DNA of 64,000 bases from Ignelater luminosus (lineage: Eukaryota > Arthropoda > Insecta > Coleoptera > Elateridae), in contig VTPC01090614.1 in NCBI GenBank assembly GCA_011009095.1, forward strand, positions 299,167-363,166. Reading direction: 5' to 3'. Both the position numbers and the translations under genes were made by a program. This document shows positions 1 to 10,696 of the stretch, one piece after another. Under the pieces are notes generated by a model. It worked only from the letters and a program-made list of their open reading frames with translations, was not told the origin of the DNA and made no database searches. The first letter of the stretch is position 1. Each line of letters starts with the position of its first letter.

Positions 1-720
1 AAGCTGTCAGCGGTGTGATAATCGTCGACGAAGCCGCGTTCCCAGCCGAGTCTTCGGAGTGGCTACTCCTCTAGGCGGATGAGCATTTGGAGTGAATTCT
101 TTGTCGCTAAGCGGCGTGAACCTCGTCAACTAAGGTGGCAAGGTCTCTAGGGTTGGCAGTAGAAAACTCTGGAGCTCGGCGGCGACTGTTGAATTAAGCC
201 GGGCGGCAGGAGACGATCGGTGGTTTTGTCGTCGGCAGCGGTGGGTTTCTTGATAACATGTCGGGAAGCTGGTTGTTTCTCTGGACACAATGTCCAACGG
301 TCATCGGATAATGTTGTAGGTCTAAGGACCATAGCATGAGTTTCAAGTTCTTTTCTTTCATTTGTTGCAGCCAAGTCAAAGATCTATTATCGGTTTGGAG
401 TGTTAGGACGATCTTCGAGGTAGGGCCGGTATTTTCGGCCAGGCATCCTTGTTTGTTTGCATGATACTGCTGCTCGTGAAGGTGGAGGTGAACGCTGAAG
501 TACGAGATCACGTGTCGCTGTCGCGAAGTCCCCCAGAGCATCTTTGTTTCACAGCGAGACGATCGGCCAGCGGGGCGGCGATGCGGGAGAATTCTTGAAC
601 GTAATCTCGTAGTCATCCACAGACTCCCAGGAAAGGGCGTAATTCTTTCTTATTCTTGAGCAGCTTGGCGTTCCGTATCTGCTACGGATAGCTGCCGGCT
701 GAAGAAATAACGTTTCCCAG
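1..720 (-). pseudogene. Gypsy-type pol remnant (RT end, RNase H, start of integrase)
   Basis: Read leftward, several frames together give the end of a Gypsy reverse transcriptase (FLGVCG followed by FSRIAAPLADRL near 570-640), then an RNase H stretch with TDNRSLTWL near 372-400 and LPDMLSRNP near 260-280, the usual boundary between RNase H and the integrase zinc-binding region. Stops and frameshifts separate the pieces, so no functional protein is made. The copy runs off the left edge, and its upstream side stops at about 720, where BEL-type sequence of the same orientation begins. The Gypsy assignment rests on family knowledge of this domain order; no LTR of this copy is visible. Confidence 0.75.
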
Positions 721-759
721 TTATTGTATGTCTTGTACTGCAGATTGTGCGGTTTTTAT

Positions 760-1433
760 TGTGACTACACGGATGATCTTATCAGCACCGCTGTGTATCT
801 TCATGACTCGTTCTAGAGACCACTTAAAGGGAGGTACTCTGTTGTCTTTAACAAGAAAGTGCTAAGCTCTATTGGAAAGGAAAAATTTGTTTATTTGCCT
901 CTCTGGATAAGCGTATGTAAATACTCTTCATGCCATCTCTTCCAAAAGTCTTGTTGCAACTTCTAACCGAGTTGCCATCGAGAAAGTCATCCTAGCTTTA
1001 AATCATCCAAACTCGGATTAGGCAAAGAGTCTAGTGGTTCTAGACAGTTCAAAGAACTGACACCATAAATTACAGTGTTGAGAAAATAATCTTGAACAGG
1101 TTCCGACTTAGAAAACCTCCAGAGGATGCGTTGTAAATCTTTGTGTTTGTTTGCAATTAGAATTTGCCAAAATATTTGACAAATATCGGCAGTGAACATA
1201 CAACGTGCAGGCGAAATCTTAATAAAATGGAGGTTATATGTTACTATAACTTTCTACCGGGTAAGAGACAATCATTTAGGGATAGATTATTCGAACAGTT
1301 TGAGGACGCATCAAACACAACACGAAACTTTAAGTTGACAATGTAATAATGGGGAATGTTGTACGAGTACAAAGTCATCTATTTACAAGACCGAGTTCCA
1401 TGTGACCTGCTTCAAGGTAATCTTGATATTGAT
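760..1433 (-). pseudogene. BEL/Pao pol: RT core fused by deletion to the C-terminal DUF5641-like domain
   Basis: The leftward translation carries BEL-type reverse transcriptase motifs (FRVVFDASSNCS, SLNDCLLPGRKLQ, LLRFRLH, then QILIANKHKDLQRILWRF near 1100-1180). After TVIYGVSSLNCLEPL near 1030-1085 it jumps straight to the conserved end of BEL pol (LSRWQL, FWKRWHEEYLHTL, then VKDNRVPPFKWSLERV near 790-860). The catalytic half of RT, all of RNase H and the integrase core are missing, a large internal deletion within about 60 bases of position 1050. Several frameshifts are present. It is the 3' part of the element whose protease and gag lie just to the right. Confidence 0.8.
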
Positions 1434-2429
1434 TAATCGCGATATTGAGAATATAAGGTTGGGTTTCGAATAAGTCGAGTTTCCAAAGAGAAGAATCTCT
1501 TGAGAGCGATCTCCTGTGAGTTTTCAAATGTAGATTCTAAACATCGAAAAAGCAATGAGATCACTATTTGACCAGAATCAATTTGATAAACAAAGCTTTG
1601 AAAACTTTCTTTCGTTAATGTATCTTCAGGGGAAATAGAACGAGAAGTAGGTATTTGGTCAGGTTCCCAAAGTCTTTGGATGGAGTCTTTTAGAGAAGAT
1701 CCTGCAACTAATAAGCAAGTATCTGAGACAGACTGGAACTCACTTTCGCCATTATGATCCATCCAAATGTAGTACCTAGAACGACTGGTTCGTTCAAAGA
1801 ACTGGAGTGGCAAGTGTTTTTTAAAATATGTGCAAATACATCTTCACCCAGAAGCATGTCCACTGGCCAAGAAATGTTGAATTTATCATCAGTTAATTTT
1901 AAATTGGAGAACTTAATAAATTTGTTAATAAACAAAGCAGTACAAAGCATGTTTGTACAGATTTAAGATAATACAACCAGATCTAAATTGAGAATTGGTT
2001 CTAAAGAATCTTGAGGTTTGATAGAATACGCGACACCTTAAGATGCGCGGGAACTGAGCTGACCAACACCACGAATATCTAAAGATAGCGACGAAAATTT
2101 AAGTCCCAATTTTTTGCAGCCTCTGGCTGTAATAAAATGACACTGACTATCACTATCCAACAATACGCCAACAGGTTAATGGATGCCTTGGCATTCAAGA
2201 CATCAACAATGGCTGTAGACAACAAAACTGTTCCGTTAACGTTTGAGAACAAGTTTGCGGAAGAACAGCAAATAACAGGTTGAATCTCTGCCGTCATAGA
2301 TGAAGTCAATAAGGGTGAAAATTGGTTCAATGTAGAAAAAGTATGGGGAACTGAACCTTGAGCACTAGGGTTCGCTGTATCAGAAGAAAGTTTTGCAGAA
2401 GAGACTGAGAAGCCAGAGACAAAATTCAA
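1433..2429 (-). pseudogene. BEL/Pao pol: aspartic protease and start of RT
   Basis: Read leftward from 2429, the protein has the BEL protease flank (VLLSTAIVDVLNAKA near 2190-2230), then WPVDMLLGEDVFAHIL and LGTTFGWIIMAKV (1750-1870), which mark the end of the BEL protease-like domain. Next comes the N-terminal RT block (LWEPDQIPTSRSISPEDTL, then FFSLETRLIRNPTLYSQY, 1440-1660). At least two frame changes occur (overlapping frames at 1708-1813 and a break at 1950-2080), so it is decayed. Domain identities follow the known BEL order of gag, protease, RT, RNase H and integrase. Confidence 0.8.
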
Positions 2430-2481
2430 ATGAGACTGGTGTTTGCGTGGGCACTTCTTGCAGGTACCACGAGAAGAACAA

Positions 2482-3345
2482 TTATATGCAGTATGTTTTG
2501 ACCCTAAACAATTTGTTAGTTTTAATCAAATTATACCTATCCTTGGTAGATTGGCCTAGAAATTTTGGACAATTGTATATCAGATGATCTTCATGACATA
2601 TTTGGCAAATCATCTTAGAGTTGTAGTTTGAATTAACAAGAAGAGATGAACTTGTTTTCCATTTACTTTGTTGAGAACATGATGGCAAAACTTTTTGTTT
2701 GAAAACCTCAGGTTTTCTAGAGTTGCCATTAGAAAATGCAACAGTATCTAATGCAATGCACTGTTTGTTTAAAAACTCTTCAAGATATCATAGTATTTAT
2801 CCACATTTAATTGATCTGAACATTCAAGTTCGAAGCGAGTAGCAGTGGCAACGTCAACTCTATCGAGAAACATATTAAATAGAGTAAAGTTCCACTCTTT
2901 CACAGGGAAACTTAAATTTTTAAGAGCGGAAAGATTTTCATTGAAGCTATCCAACAAATTCCGCAATGCTTGGGAATGGTCACAATTAGTGACCTTCTTC
3001 GTAGACACAATGAAATGTGGCAATAAGCCTCTTATTTTCATAACGTTTGTTAAGGGCGTTATATGCCACAAGATAATTATCGTTAGAAAGGGACGTACAT
3101 TTGATAATTGTGAGAGGAGCTCCACTAAGAGAACTTAATAAATAATTCAATTTCTCAACATTAGATAGAGAATCATTTTGGTGTACAAGAGAATCAAACA
3201 TAGCAATAAATGTTTGCCATGATTTAGGGTCACCGCTAAAACTTAGGTAGGTCCACATTTGAAAGACAAATGTTATGCTTTGAAGAACTATCTGTGGAAG
3301 AATCAGATTTGTGTGTTGATAATTGAAATAGGAACGAATGGGCAT
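2482..3345 (-). pseudogene. BEL/Pao gag with zinc knuckle
   Basis: From 3345 leftward, two overlapping frames give a DUF1759-type gag: FSGDPKSWQTFIAMFDSLVH, then LSNVEKLNYLLSSLSGAPL and a YNALNKRYENKRL stretch. A zinc knuckle follows near 2600-2620 (CQICHEDHLIYNCPKFL, C-X2-C-X4-H-X4-C). Frame changes at about 3245, 3000-3125 and 2690-2770 break it. The N-terminal gag and the 5' LTR in this orientation are not visible; the sequence stops about 200 bases before the oppositely oriented LTR at 3561. Confidence 0.8.
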
Positions 3346-3560
3346 AAAATAAAATTACATGTGATTAACAATTGTACAAATATAATTAACACGAACGAGC
3401 TTTTAATTGAGAGTATTTTTAAAGAGGGTGCAAAAATGAGAAAATATTATTATAATAACGTAATTAATGTAAAAAAAGTGTGTTCATTGCCAAAACAATA
3501 CCCAGAAATGAAATTCTGACTGATATTAAAAAATAAAATATCACCTCAAAATGAGGGCAG
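3346..3560. other. Short spacer between the two BEL elements
   Basis: AT-rich bases between the leftward BEL gag and the rightward LTR. A short rightward frame here has no family resemblance I recognise and is probably chance. The LTR begins immediately after GAGGGCAG. Confidence 0.5.
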
Positions 3561-3810
3561 TGTTAAGAGTTTAATCCTCAAAATTTTGTTTTTATATTTT
3601 GTTTTCCCAGAGGGCATTAGCGCCTGCGTAGACACTTCCTTATTTGACAGTTACTTTCAAAACGTCTAGTGAACAAGTTCGCGTGATTTAGATTGAATTT
3701 AATAATAGTTTTATTTAGTGTGTGTGTTTGCCATCTCTTCGGTCGCTTTTTTCTTCTACTCCCTTTTCCTCATCCTAATTAAAGGGATTCGAGCCAAGAC
3801 AGCACCGAAG
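3561..3810 (+). repeat. BEL 5' LTR
   Basis: The sequence starts TGTTAAGAG and shares about 90 bases with the 3' end copy at 14233, including AGAGGGCATTAGCGC and TTATTTGACAG. The right boundary is set just before TGGTGAGTAC at 3811, a plausible primer-binding site beginning TGG, but the LTR does not end in a clear CA there, so the boundary is approximate. Confidence 0.65.
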
Positions 3811-4520
3811 TGGTGAGTACCTCTATTTCTTTGTTCTTTTTCTATAGATTTAATACATGACTTGTTCGAGGCCCTTGCCACATTCGTTTTTTAAATACAG
3901 TCCACAGATTGTAGAATCTCAAACATTTCTTTGGTACGTGTCGACTCGGATCTTCCACGGTTTTGGTTAGCTTTTCCGCAAATTTAATTCATTCATATTT
4001 TTTTTGTATATATAATTGTTTATAAGCTCTTTATGTGCGAGGTTATTTGCGCATTTTAAAGCAGCTATTGGTTTTTAGTTTCAAACTGCACAATTGAATA
4101 ATATTAAATAAGTTGAAATATTGTAACACAAATGTAAAGGTGTTCAATGTTTTAAAATTTAAAACATAGTTCATATCAACTTGACGAAGTTGGAACACCT
4201 GCGTAGTTTTGACACATGTGTGTTATCTGGCCGCGAAGAATAGAATAGCGTCGTTTTATAAAAAGAAATTTAGTTTGGAATTTATTTTTCGAAATTAGTT
4301 TTTTAATATTTATTTTGCATTAGAGAACAAAGCGTTGGTTAATCAAGCAAACCATATTATTTGATTATATCATTTACCTGTTAAATTCTAGGTTAGTAGG
4401 TATATTAGTATCCCTAAAAATTAAAGTTAAAAAATTGTTTTATTACCTATTTCAATGAATAATAGGTATTTATAGTTTTCATATTATAACCCTACAAGGT
4501 GGTCGTCGAAAGAAAACAAA
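3811..4520 (+). other. BEL leader region, no gene
   Basis: AT-rich untranslated leader between the 5' LTR and the TIR element. The last bases before 4521 may hold the first codons of gag, since the frame into LKVLTSKKE/INIKKRNF resumes right after the inserted element. Nothing else is recognised. Confidence 0.45.
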
Positions 4521-4667
4521 TAGTCAAGGAAATAAAGCAGAAAAGGTCGAAAAAAAATCGCCAAGATAAATTTTGATGCGGTTTGCGGCAATCGATTCTG
4601 TGAGTTGCCTAGTAAAAATGCTCCTTTTTAGTTTTTTGACGTTTGTTTGTTATTGCATTTCTACAGA
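4521..4667 (+). repeat. Left terminal inverted repeat of the 4521-6722 element
   Basis: This arm pairs with 6570-6722 in reverse complement over almost its whole length with a few mismatches and small gaps near the outer end. It contains a short inward reading frame beginning MRFAAIDSVSCL that is also present in the opposite arm. Confidence 0.8.
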
Positions 4668-4862
4668 GGAAAATGCATCTTTTTGGATGCACTTTCAGGA
4701 GCTATAATTCAGTGTGAAAAAAAATCGACAAAATGAGCCAAGGGCTAGATTTCTTCACTCGGGGGTTTTTTGGGTCGCTGATTACATCTGGCCTAATTTC
4801 TGGAAAAATTTTGAATTTTAACTCGAAGGTGGGTCTTGGGGGTCTTTTTGGTTGCTGATCAC

Positions 4863-6118
4863 TAGAGACCGGATTTCTAGGTAAGTGCCTAATTTTAGAT
4901 TTTTCAGGCAAGCGAAGGAAAATTCATTTTAAGATAATCTACACACTTTTTACTTGAAAAAAAAAATTTTTTTTAAGTGCTTAAGTTTTTCTATGTTTTT
5001 GAAATAAATGCCTACAATCTTTAATATCTGCCTATAAATGCCTATTTTGCCTAAATGGATGCCCAGTTTTCCTAAATGGGTGCCTAGTTGACCTAAATGA
5101 GTGCATATTTTACTTGTATGAGTTTTTAATATCAATATTTTACTTTAAGAATATTTAAAATACAATGTCAGTATTGTTACCTTTATTGATTAAGATCCGT
5201 TAGTTATTTTTAGAAATTTGCTTCTAACTTCTTTTAAAGAAACCTTTTATAATCCATTTCAGATGTCCAGGCAGTAATATATCGTAATTTCTGCAAATAG
5301 TTTAAAAATATTACAATAAAGCTATCCATTAAAAGTTAGAGGTAGTAAAGAAAGTGTGCCCTTAACAAAAAATAATCCGCTTAAGATGTTTATGTTGATA
5401 GGCGTCGAGACAAGTCAGACTCCTAATATACGCGTCAAATTTAAAGAAGCAGATTAACTTTAAATGTTATTTAAGTAAGTGTATCTTCGTTATAAAACTA
5501 AAAAAAGTCAAGTATCTGTATCTCGGAAGGGGTGCATTTTAGGACACTACTGTTTATATGGAATTTATTTAGCCCAGGAATTATATATTAACACTTTTTA
5601 CCATCATTAGGAAATACCCTGTATAAATGCCCTTATAATGTAGTACTTCCAATAATAAAATGTATTTCTAGTATTGTAATTTGTTTTTAGATGTATTATT
5701 TAACATGTTTAAGCTTTTTATCGATTTACCGTTTTATCATATCAATATTATTTTACATAGCTATAATACTTGGAATATCTAGTTTTTCAACAAGCTAATT
5801 ATTAAATTTTAGTTCACAAAAATTAATTATAAAAACATATAAAGGTTAAGCAGTAAAGCTGAAAATCTTGAATGAATTTTCTCAAGGATTATTAAATCGC
5901 ATAAAATTCTTATTTGGTCACCTAAAGTACCTATTTGGTTTCCTAGAATGCCTATTTTGACCTAAAATGCCTATTTGGTGGCCTAAAGTGCTTATTTCGT
6001 TGCCTAAAATGCTTATTTGACCGCCTAGATTGCCTGCATGATGCCTACTTGAAAGGTTTTTAGTGCCTGTTTTCCTGCCTATTTTGATGATTTTTAGTGC
6101 CTAAAAATCCGGTCTCTA
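4863..6118. mobile_element. Non-autonomous hAT-type element with perfect 8-bp target duplication
   Basis: The element begins TAGAGACCGGATTTCTAGG and ends CCTAAAAATCCGGTCTCTA, so the terminal inverted repeat is about 20 bases. It is flanked on both sides by CTGATCAC (4855-4862 and 6119-6126), a perfect 8-bp target duplication as hAT transposases make. The TAGAG start also fits hAT ends. Both subterminal regions (about 4970-5110 and 5920-6100) are packed with short GCCTA-containing motifs such as TGCCTATTT and GCCTAAAATG, like the clustered transposase-binding sites known from hAT elements. No transposase frame is present, so it would need a helper. Confidence 0.9.
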
Positions 6119-6440
6119 CTGATCACAAATCCAATATTAGTTCTCCGAAAAAACCACTCTGGCCGTGGAAAATCGGAAAATGTTGCTCAATTTTGAAAAA
6201 CATTTTGGAATTTCAGCTCGAAAATGGGTTCTAGATCGTTTTTTGGGTCGCTGATGACGAATCCGATATTAGTTTTCTGGAAAAATCACCCTGGCCGTGA
6301 AAAATTAGAAAATTTTGTCCAATTTTCAAAAAACTTTTGGAAACCCAGCTCGAAAATGGGTTCTAGATGGTTTTTTGGGTCGCTGATCACGAATTGAATA
6401 TAGTCTTTCGGAAAAACCATCCTGGCCGTGGAAAACTAAA
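6119..6440 (+). repeat. Tandem repeat, unit ~131 bp, inside the TIR element
   Basis: Three successive units start at about 6120, 6252 and 6383 with GATCACAAATCC, GATGACGAATCC and GATCACGAATTG. Each includes CTGGCCGTG near its middle, and the first two include CAGCTCGAAAATGGGTTCTAG. The third is cut short at the arm. A related partial unit precedes the hAT insertion at 4741-4862, so the array was split by that insertion. Confidence 0.8.
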
Positions 6441-6569
6441 AAATCTTGCCATTTTCTTCATTTTTCTCATGTTTAACCGCTCTTAGATGGCGGTTCATCT
6501 CGCTTTCGATGCAGTCGACATGTTTGAAACCAGTTTTCACTGTTGAAGTGAAAATTGCGGAAACCGTCT

Positions 6570-6722
6570 GTAGAAATGCAATAACAAAAAACGTCAAAAA
6601 ACTAAAAGAGAGCATTTTTTCTAGACAACTCACAGAATCGATTGCCGCAAACCGCATCAAAATTTATCCTGGCGATTTTTTTGTTTTACTTTGGCCTTTT
6701 TTCTGCATTATTTTCTCGACTA
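6570..6722 (-). repeat. Right terminal inverted repeat of the 4521-6722 element
   Basis: Reverse-complement partner of 4521-4667. Read inward it gives the same MRFAAIDSVSCL frame, which here stays open for 74 codons (6660 to 6436), past the arm. No domain is recognised in that peptide. Confidence 0.8.
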
Positions 6723-7671
6723 AAATTAAAGGTATTAACATCAAAAAAAGAAACTTTATTCGCCGTGTACAACAGTTATACGATTGAAGCAGGAATATTA
6801 AAGACAAAACCGTTTTAAAACACTTTAACATTCGCTATCAAAGTTTAGATCAAACTAAAGTAGAATTCTATACTGTTATCGATGAAATTAACTCTCTTAG
6901 TTTAAAGTGGACAAAGATTTCGCACCTGATTTCAGTAGCGTAGATGTGTTGTTAGATTTGTATGGGGCAGTTGAATTAGTAGCTAAGATAGTATTTAAAA
7001 CCGACGACCCGTATCCCTCTTTGCAAAATAATCATCCTCAAACAGAGGCCGTTTTACCTAAAATCCAATTAAAAGCATTTTCTGGTGACCTATATGAATG
7101 GCCTGTCTTTTATGAATTATTCAAAACAAAAATACACAAAAATATTCAATTGACTTTCACTGATAAAATTTATTATTTAGTCAATCAAGTTACAGGGAAG
7201 GCTAGTTTATAGTATTTGCAGGTATACCAGCCATTTGTGATAATTATGAAATCATTTGGAATTCGCTAGTAGATAGATATCAGGATACTCTCACGCTGAT
7301 ACTCTCACCTAAGCAAACACGTTTTTAAAACAGATTTTAGATTTCAAACTATACTAAATGTATTGTTTGTAGTCAAACATCACACCAAGCTGCCTATCGT
7401 TGTCCTAAACTTAAATCATTAGCACCTATCGACAGATACAAAATTATCAAAGAGAAGAAACTATCGTATGCTTAAATTGTTTTTCTATCCAGCATCAACT
7501 TAATGCTTGCAAATCAAAGGAACATTATTCAGTTTGTCGAATCAAACATCACACCCTTTTACATTTCAATAAGGCCGCTGATAGTAGTAACAATAATAAT
7601 AGTAATGTAGATTACTCGCAAAATACCTCAGAAAACGTGGAGAAACCCTAAGTTTCAGATACCGATTTTCA
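6723..7671 (+). pseudogene. BEL/Pao gag of the rightward element
   Basis: The frame resumes right after the inserted TIR element with IKGINIKKRNFIRRVQQLYD, then the DUF1759-type part (open at 6907-7212) with IQLKAFSGDLYEWPVFYELF and DKIYYLVNQVTGKASL. A zinc-knuckle region follows at about 7350-7550, visible as CIVCSQTSHQAAYRCPKL and further Cys/His residues in shifted frames. Stops at 6787 and 7212 and shifts afterwards show decay. The Gypsy element at 7672 cuts the frame before the protease. Confidence 0.8.
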
Positions 7672-7830
7672 TGTATCGGGGAATTAACATGAATTAAATT
7701 GTAAAAAGAACTTTTATTGACAACAGAAAATTGTATTACCAAATGACATTTTATATTGTTCTGAAGTCACCACTTGATCAATAAAAATCACCTCAGTCTT
7801 TTCCTTTACTGCCAGTCCCACAACACTACA
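7672..7830 (-). repeat. Gypsy 3' LTR
   Basis: 159-base direct repeat partner of 10697-10857. On the minus strand it runs from TGTAGTGTTGTGGGA to CCCCGATACA and contains a CAATAAAAG polyadenylation-type signal. Confidence 0.88.
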
Positions 7831-8099
7831 CTCCTCCACTTTCGGTTAAAATGGTGAGTACGTTAGTCTTCTAGGGGAACGACGAACACTCTTTTGTACC
7901 AGAAACGCCGTAGGACTTTCCGACAGCGTCATTGTATTTGGAGTTCAAGGTGTGCTTTGTATGGGTGAGAGTGGAGACACACAAAAGAACGATTTGATCT
8001 GAGATGAATGTTTTTTTCCTTCATTGTTTGTAAGATAAGTGTTCACACCGCATTTTCTTAATTTGAATTTTCTCCCAAACCTTCTTTAGCTGGTTACTA

Positions 8100-9240
8100 G
8101 CGTGCACATTTTCCCTTTCTTGAAAATTTTTTTGTATTGACTGATATAATTTTTGCTTTATCCCAGTAGGATGCAGATTGTTTAAAACTGTACGTAGCTG
8201 ACGTCGAAGTAAGAGTTCAGCAGGGCTGATATATGTGTCGTCGAATTTGGTGCAGTACTATACTGAAACAGGAGATTATATAACTCCTTCCTTAAATTTT
8301 GTCCACTTTCCATTAGTTTTAGCAGAGATCTTTTTGTGTTTTCTACATACTGCTCAACCTGTCCATTTGATTGCGGGTGATAAGGTGGCGTAGTTATGTG
8401 CTCGATACCGAAATGTTTGCAAAATTGTTCAAATATTTGAGATTTAAATGAAGTTTGTGTGACTATAATTCTTGAAAGTCCATATCGGGTAAACAGAACT
8501 TTCAAATAGTATATTATTGTTTCACTGGTCGTATCCTTTACTATAATAGCTTCTCTCCATTTTGAAAATGCACCCACTATCAGCAGTAGAGTATAATTTT
8601 TAAAAGGACCCGCAAAATCAATATGAATCCTGCCCCAAGGATGTCCAGAAGGTTTCCATGGCATACTTTATAGTGATTCTTGGTTAGCATATTTACAGCA
8701 GATTTTGCAAGATTTTACTTTGTCTTCAATGTCGTGATCTAACCCTGGCCACCAAAAGATGTTTATGGCAAATCTTTTTGACCTTACGATACCTAAGTGA
8801 GTATCATGTAAAGTTGTCAATACTTGATTTCGTAGAGCTGATGGAATGATAACTCTGGATCCCTAAAAAATACATCCAGCATAAGTAGTTAATTGGTATC
8901 GCATTTTGAAATAAGGCGCTATTTCCGTAGTTTGAGGACAATGATCCGGCCAACCAGATAGGATGTATTTATAAACCTGTGATGGAAGTTTATCTTTATC
9001 AGTTTCTGTGGCTACTGCATCACTATCCACTAGCATTTCTTCAATGGACTCGGTGAAGATTCTTGCTACTACTTCCTCATACCCGAAGTCTTTATCTTCA
9101 AAAGTGTTTATGGGAAGTCGACTTAAACCATCAACTTTCCCAAATTGCTTTGTAGGCACATACTCGAGCTTAAAAGAATAATTCATCAGTAGTAGACTCC
9201 ATTTCTGTAGTCAATTAGCAGCAGTTTGACTAATACCTTT
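8100..9240 (-). pseudogene. Gypsy integrase region
   Basis: Read leftward from about 9186: the end of RNase H with VDGLSRLPIN, then a linker, then the integrase zinc-binding block near 8690-8860 (HDTHLG, then CKICCKY). The integrase core lies in an open stretch at 8182-8664 with WGRIHIDFAGPF, then TPPYHPQSNGQVEQYV carrying the glutamate. In the middle of the core the usual DNG-type motif reads VTQTSFKSQIF, so the second catalytic Asp has been lost. Stops at about 8665 and 8863 separate the domains. The C-terminal tail continues to about 7850 in broken frames. Confidence 0.85.
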
Positions 9241-10463
9241 TTTAGAACCAAATATATGATAAGACGTCTGCAATCTGTTTGCGATATGAATTTTCTTTCC
9301 TACAGAAATTACTGAATTTTTTTAACGCATATACAATACCCAATCCTTCACGTTCTATTTCTGAATAGGCTCTCTCAGCTTGTGATAATGTTTGGGACAC
9401 AAATGCAATAGGTTTCTCTTGTCCATCAGGAAATCGATGAAGTAAACTTATACCAATACCAACAGAACTCGCATCTGCAGCTACAATTAAAGGTAAATGT
9501 GGGCCTGTAGTGAGTTAAAACTGTATCTTCTGTAAGTAATTTTTTAAGCTTGTTCAACGCTTGTTGACATTCTTTTGATCAGATAAACGCAACATCTTTT
9601 TTACGTAATTTATTGAGTGGATAACAAATGTCGCTATAATTTTTTAAAAATTTATGATAATAATTTGCTAACTCCAAAAAAGCTTCAAGTTCTGCTAAAT
9701 TACTTGGTGGTGGCATTAGTTTAATGGCATCTAATTTTTTACTCGATGCTCGCAAGCCATCCTTATCAATGAAATGCCCCAAATATTCAACTCTATCCTG
9801 TAAAAGTTTACATTTTGCTTCATTCAATTTCAGACCTGCATCTTGCAACTTTTTAAACACAATTTCTAATCATCTTAGGTGTTCTTCAATCGAATCTGCA
9901 ATTACTATTATGTCGTCTAAATAATTTGCTACTCCTTGAATTCCACTATATGCATTTTCCATTTTCTCTTGATAAATCATGGCAGCATTATTAACACCAA
10001 ATGCCAGTCTTTTATATCTATAAAGTCCAAATGGAGTATTAATTACTGGTAACTGGCTAATTTCTTTATCCAAAGGAATAGAATGAAATGCATCAGATAC
10101 GTCTAAAACAGAGAAAACTTGGCCTCCATTTAATTCTGCAAACATTGCATGTATTATAGGCAAGTTGTATGGATAATGTTGTAAAGTGTCATTCAAACCG
10201 GTGGAGAAATCAGCACAAATGCGTATTTTATTATTTGGACGTCTAACTATGACAATTGGAACCGCATGATTTGCACAATCTATGCGTTCTATAATTCCTT
10301 GCTGCTCTAATCTGTTCAGTTCAGTTCAGCTTTGACCGCTTCCCTTGCTGCTAAAGGTATGGGCCTGGGACGACAAAATTTAAGTTTAGCATTTTCTTTT
10401 AATTTTAGATGTACCTTGGCTCCTTTAAAACAACCAATCCCTTCAGCAAATAAATGTTTGTAC
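9240..10463 (-). pseudogene. Gypsy reverse transcriptase and RNase H
   Basis: The leftward frames give RT from about 10440: AELNRLEQQGIIERIDCANH, VPIVIVRRPNNKIRICADFS, FSVLDVSDAFHSIPLDKE, then YLDDIIVIAD near 9905-9925 (the catalytic Y-x-D-D box, intact). The connection domain follows at 9579-9860 (CKLLQDRVEYLGHFIDKDGL, PSNLAELEAFLELANYYHKF). RNase H with GISLLHRFPDGQEKPIAFVS and YSEIEREGLGIVYALKKF lies at about 9290-9480. Frame changes occur at about 10197, 9865 and 9500. No protease precedes it, since gag is joined directly to RT by deletion. Confidence 0.88.
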
Positions 10464-10696
10464 TTATTCCTTGACCGTAAAATCAGTAGGCATTTCTGGT
10501 TTGCACATGTTCATAAGTGATTCTAACACTGAACCAGATAAATTGCTTATCAACACTGCAACTTTATCTTCATCGTCGTCAATTTCGGCTATTTTTAATA
10601 CCGCTTCGTATTTTATTTGCCATACTTCCCATTTGATGCTAAAAGGATCAAAAGCTTCGATTGCAACAATACCTGATTTCCTCGTCACCATTTTCA
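10464..10696 (-). pseudogene. Gypsy gag N-terminal fragment
   Basis: Immediately inside the 5' LTR the frame reads MVTRKSGIVAIEAFDPFSIK and continues with a WQIKYEAVLKIAEI stretch and ISNLSGSVLESLMNMCKP, a typical start of a Gypsy gag of the kind that opens with a FDP...W block. It stops at 10464, where sequence jumps to RT, so the remaining gag, zinc knuckle and protease are deleted. The open frame formally extends into the LTR to 10769, but gag is expected to start at the MVTRK methionine. Confidence 0.75.

Larger units (their letters stand above)
4521..6722. mobile_element. DNA element with ~150-bp terminal inverted repeats and internal ~131-bp tandem repeats
   Basis: The left arm (4521 to about 4667) and right arm (about 6570-6722) are inverted copies. 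The outer ends read TAGTC and GACTA, and inside both arms carry the same block, from ATCGCC through GATGCGGTTTGCGGCAATCG to TTATTGCATTTCTACAG. Between the arms lie tandem units of about 131 bases (6120-6440, plus a partial unit at 4741-4862). A 1256-bp hAT-type element was later inserted at 4863-6118. Without it, the element is about 950 bp and encodes no transposase. It sits at the start of the BEL gag frame. The family is not recognised; the target duplication is unclear (TA or AAA are possible). Confidence 0.75.

Noticed and set aside
4950-5135. Leftward peptide with HLGQLGTHLGKLGIHLGKIG repeats
   Set aside because: It is produced by the subterminal GCCTA-motif cluster of the hAT-type element, not a gene.
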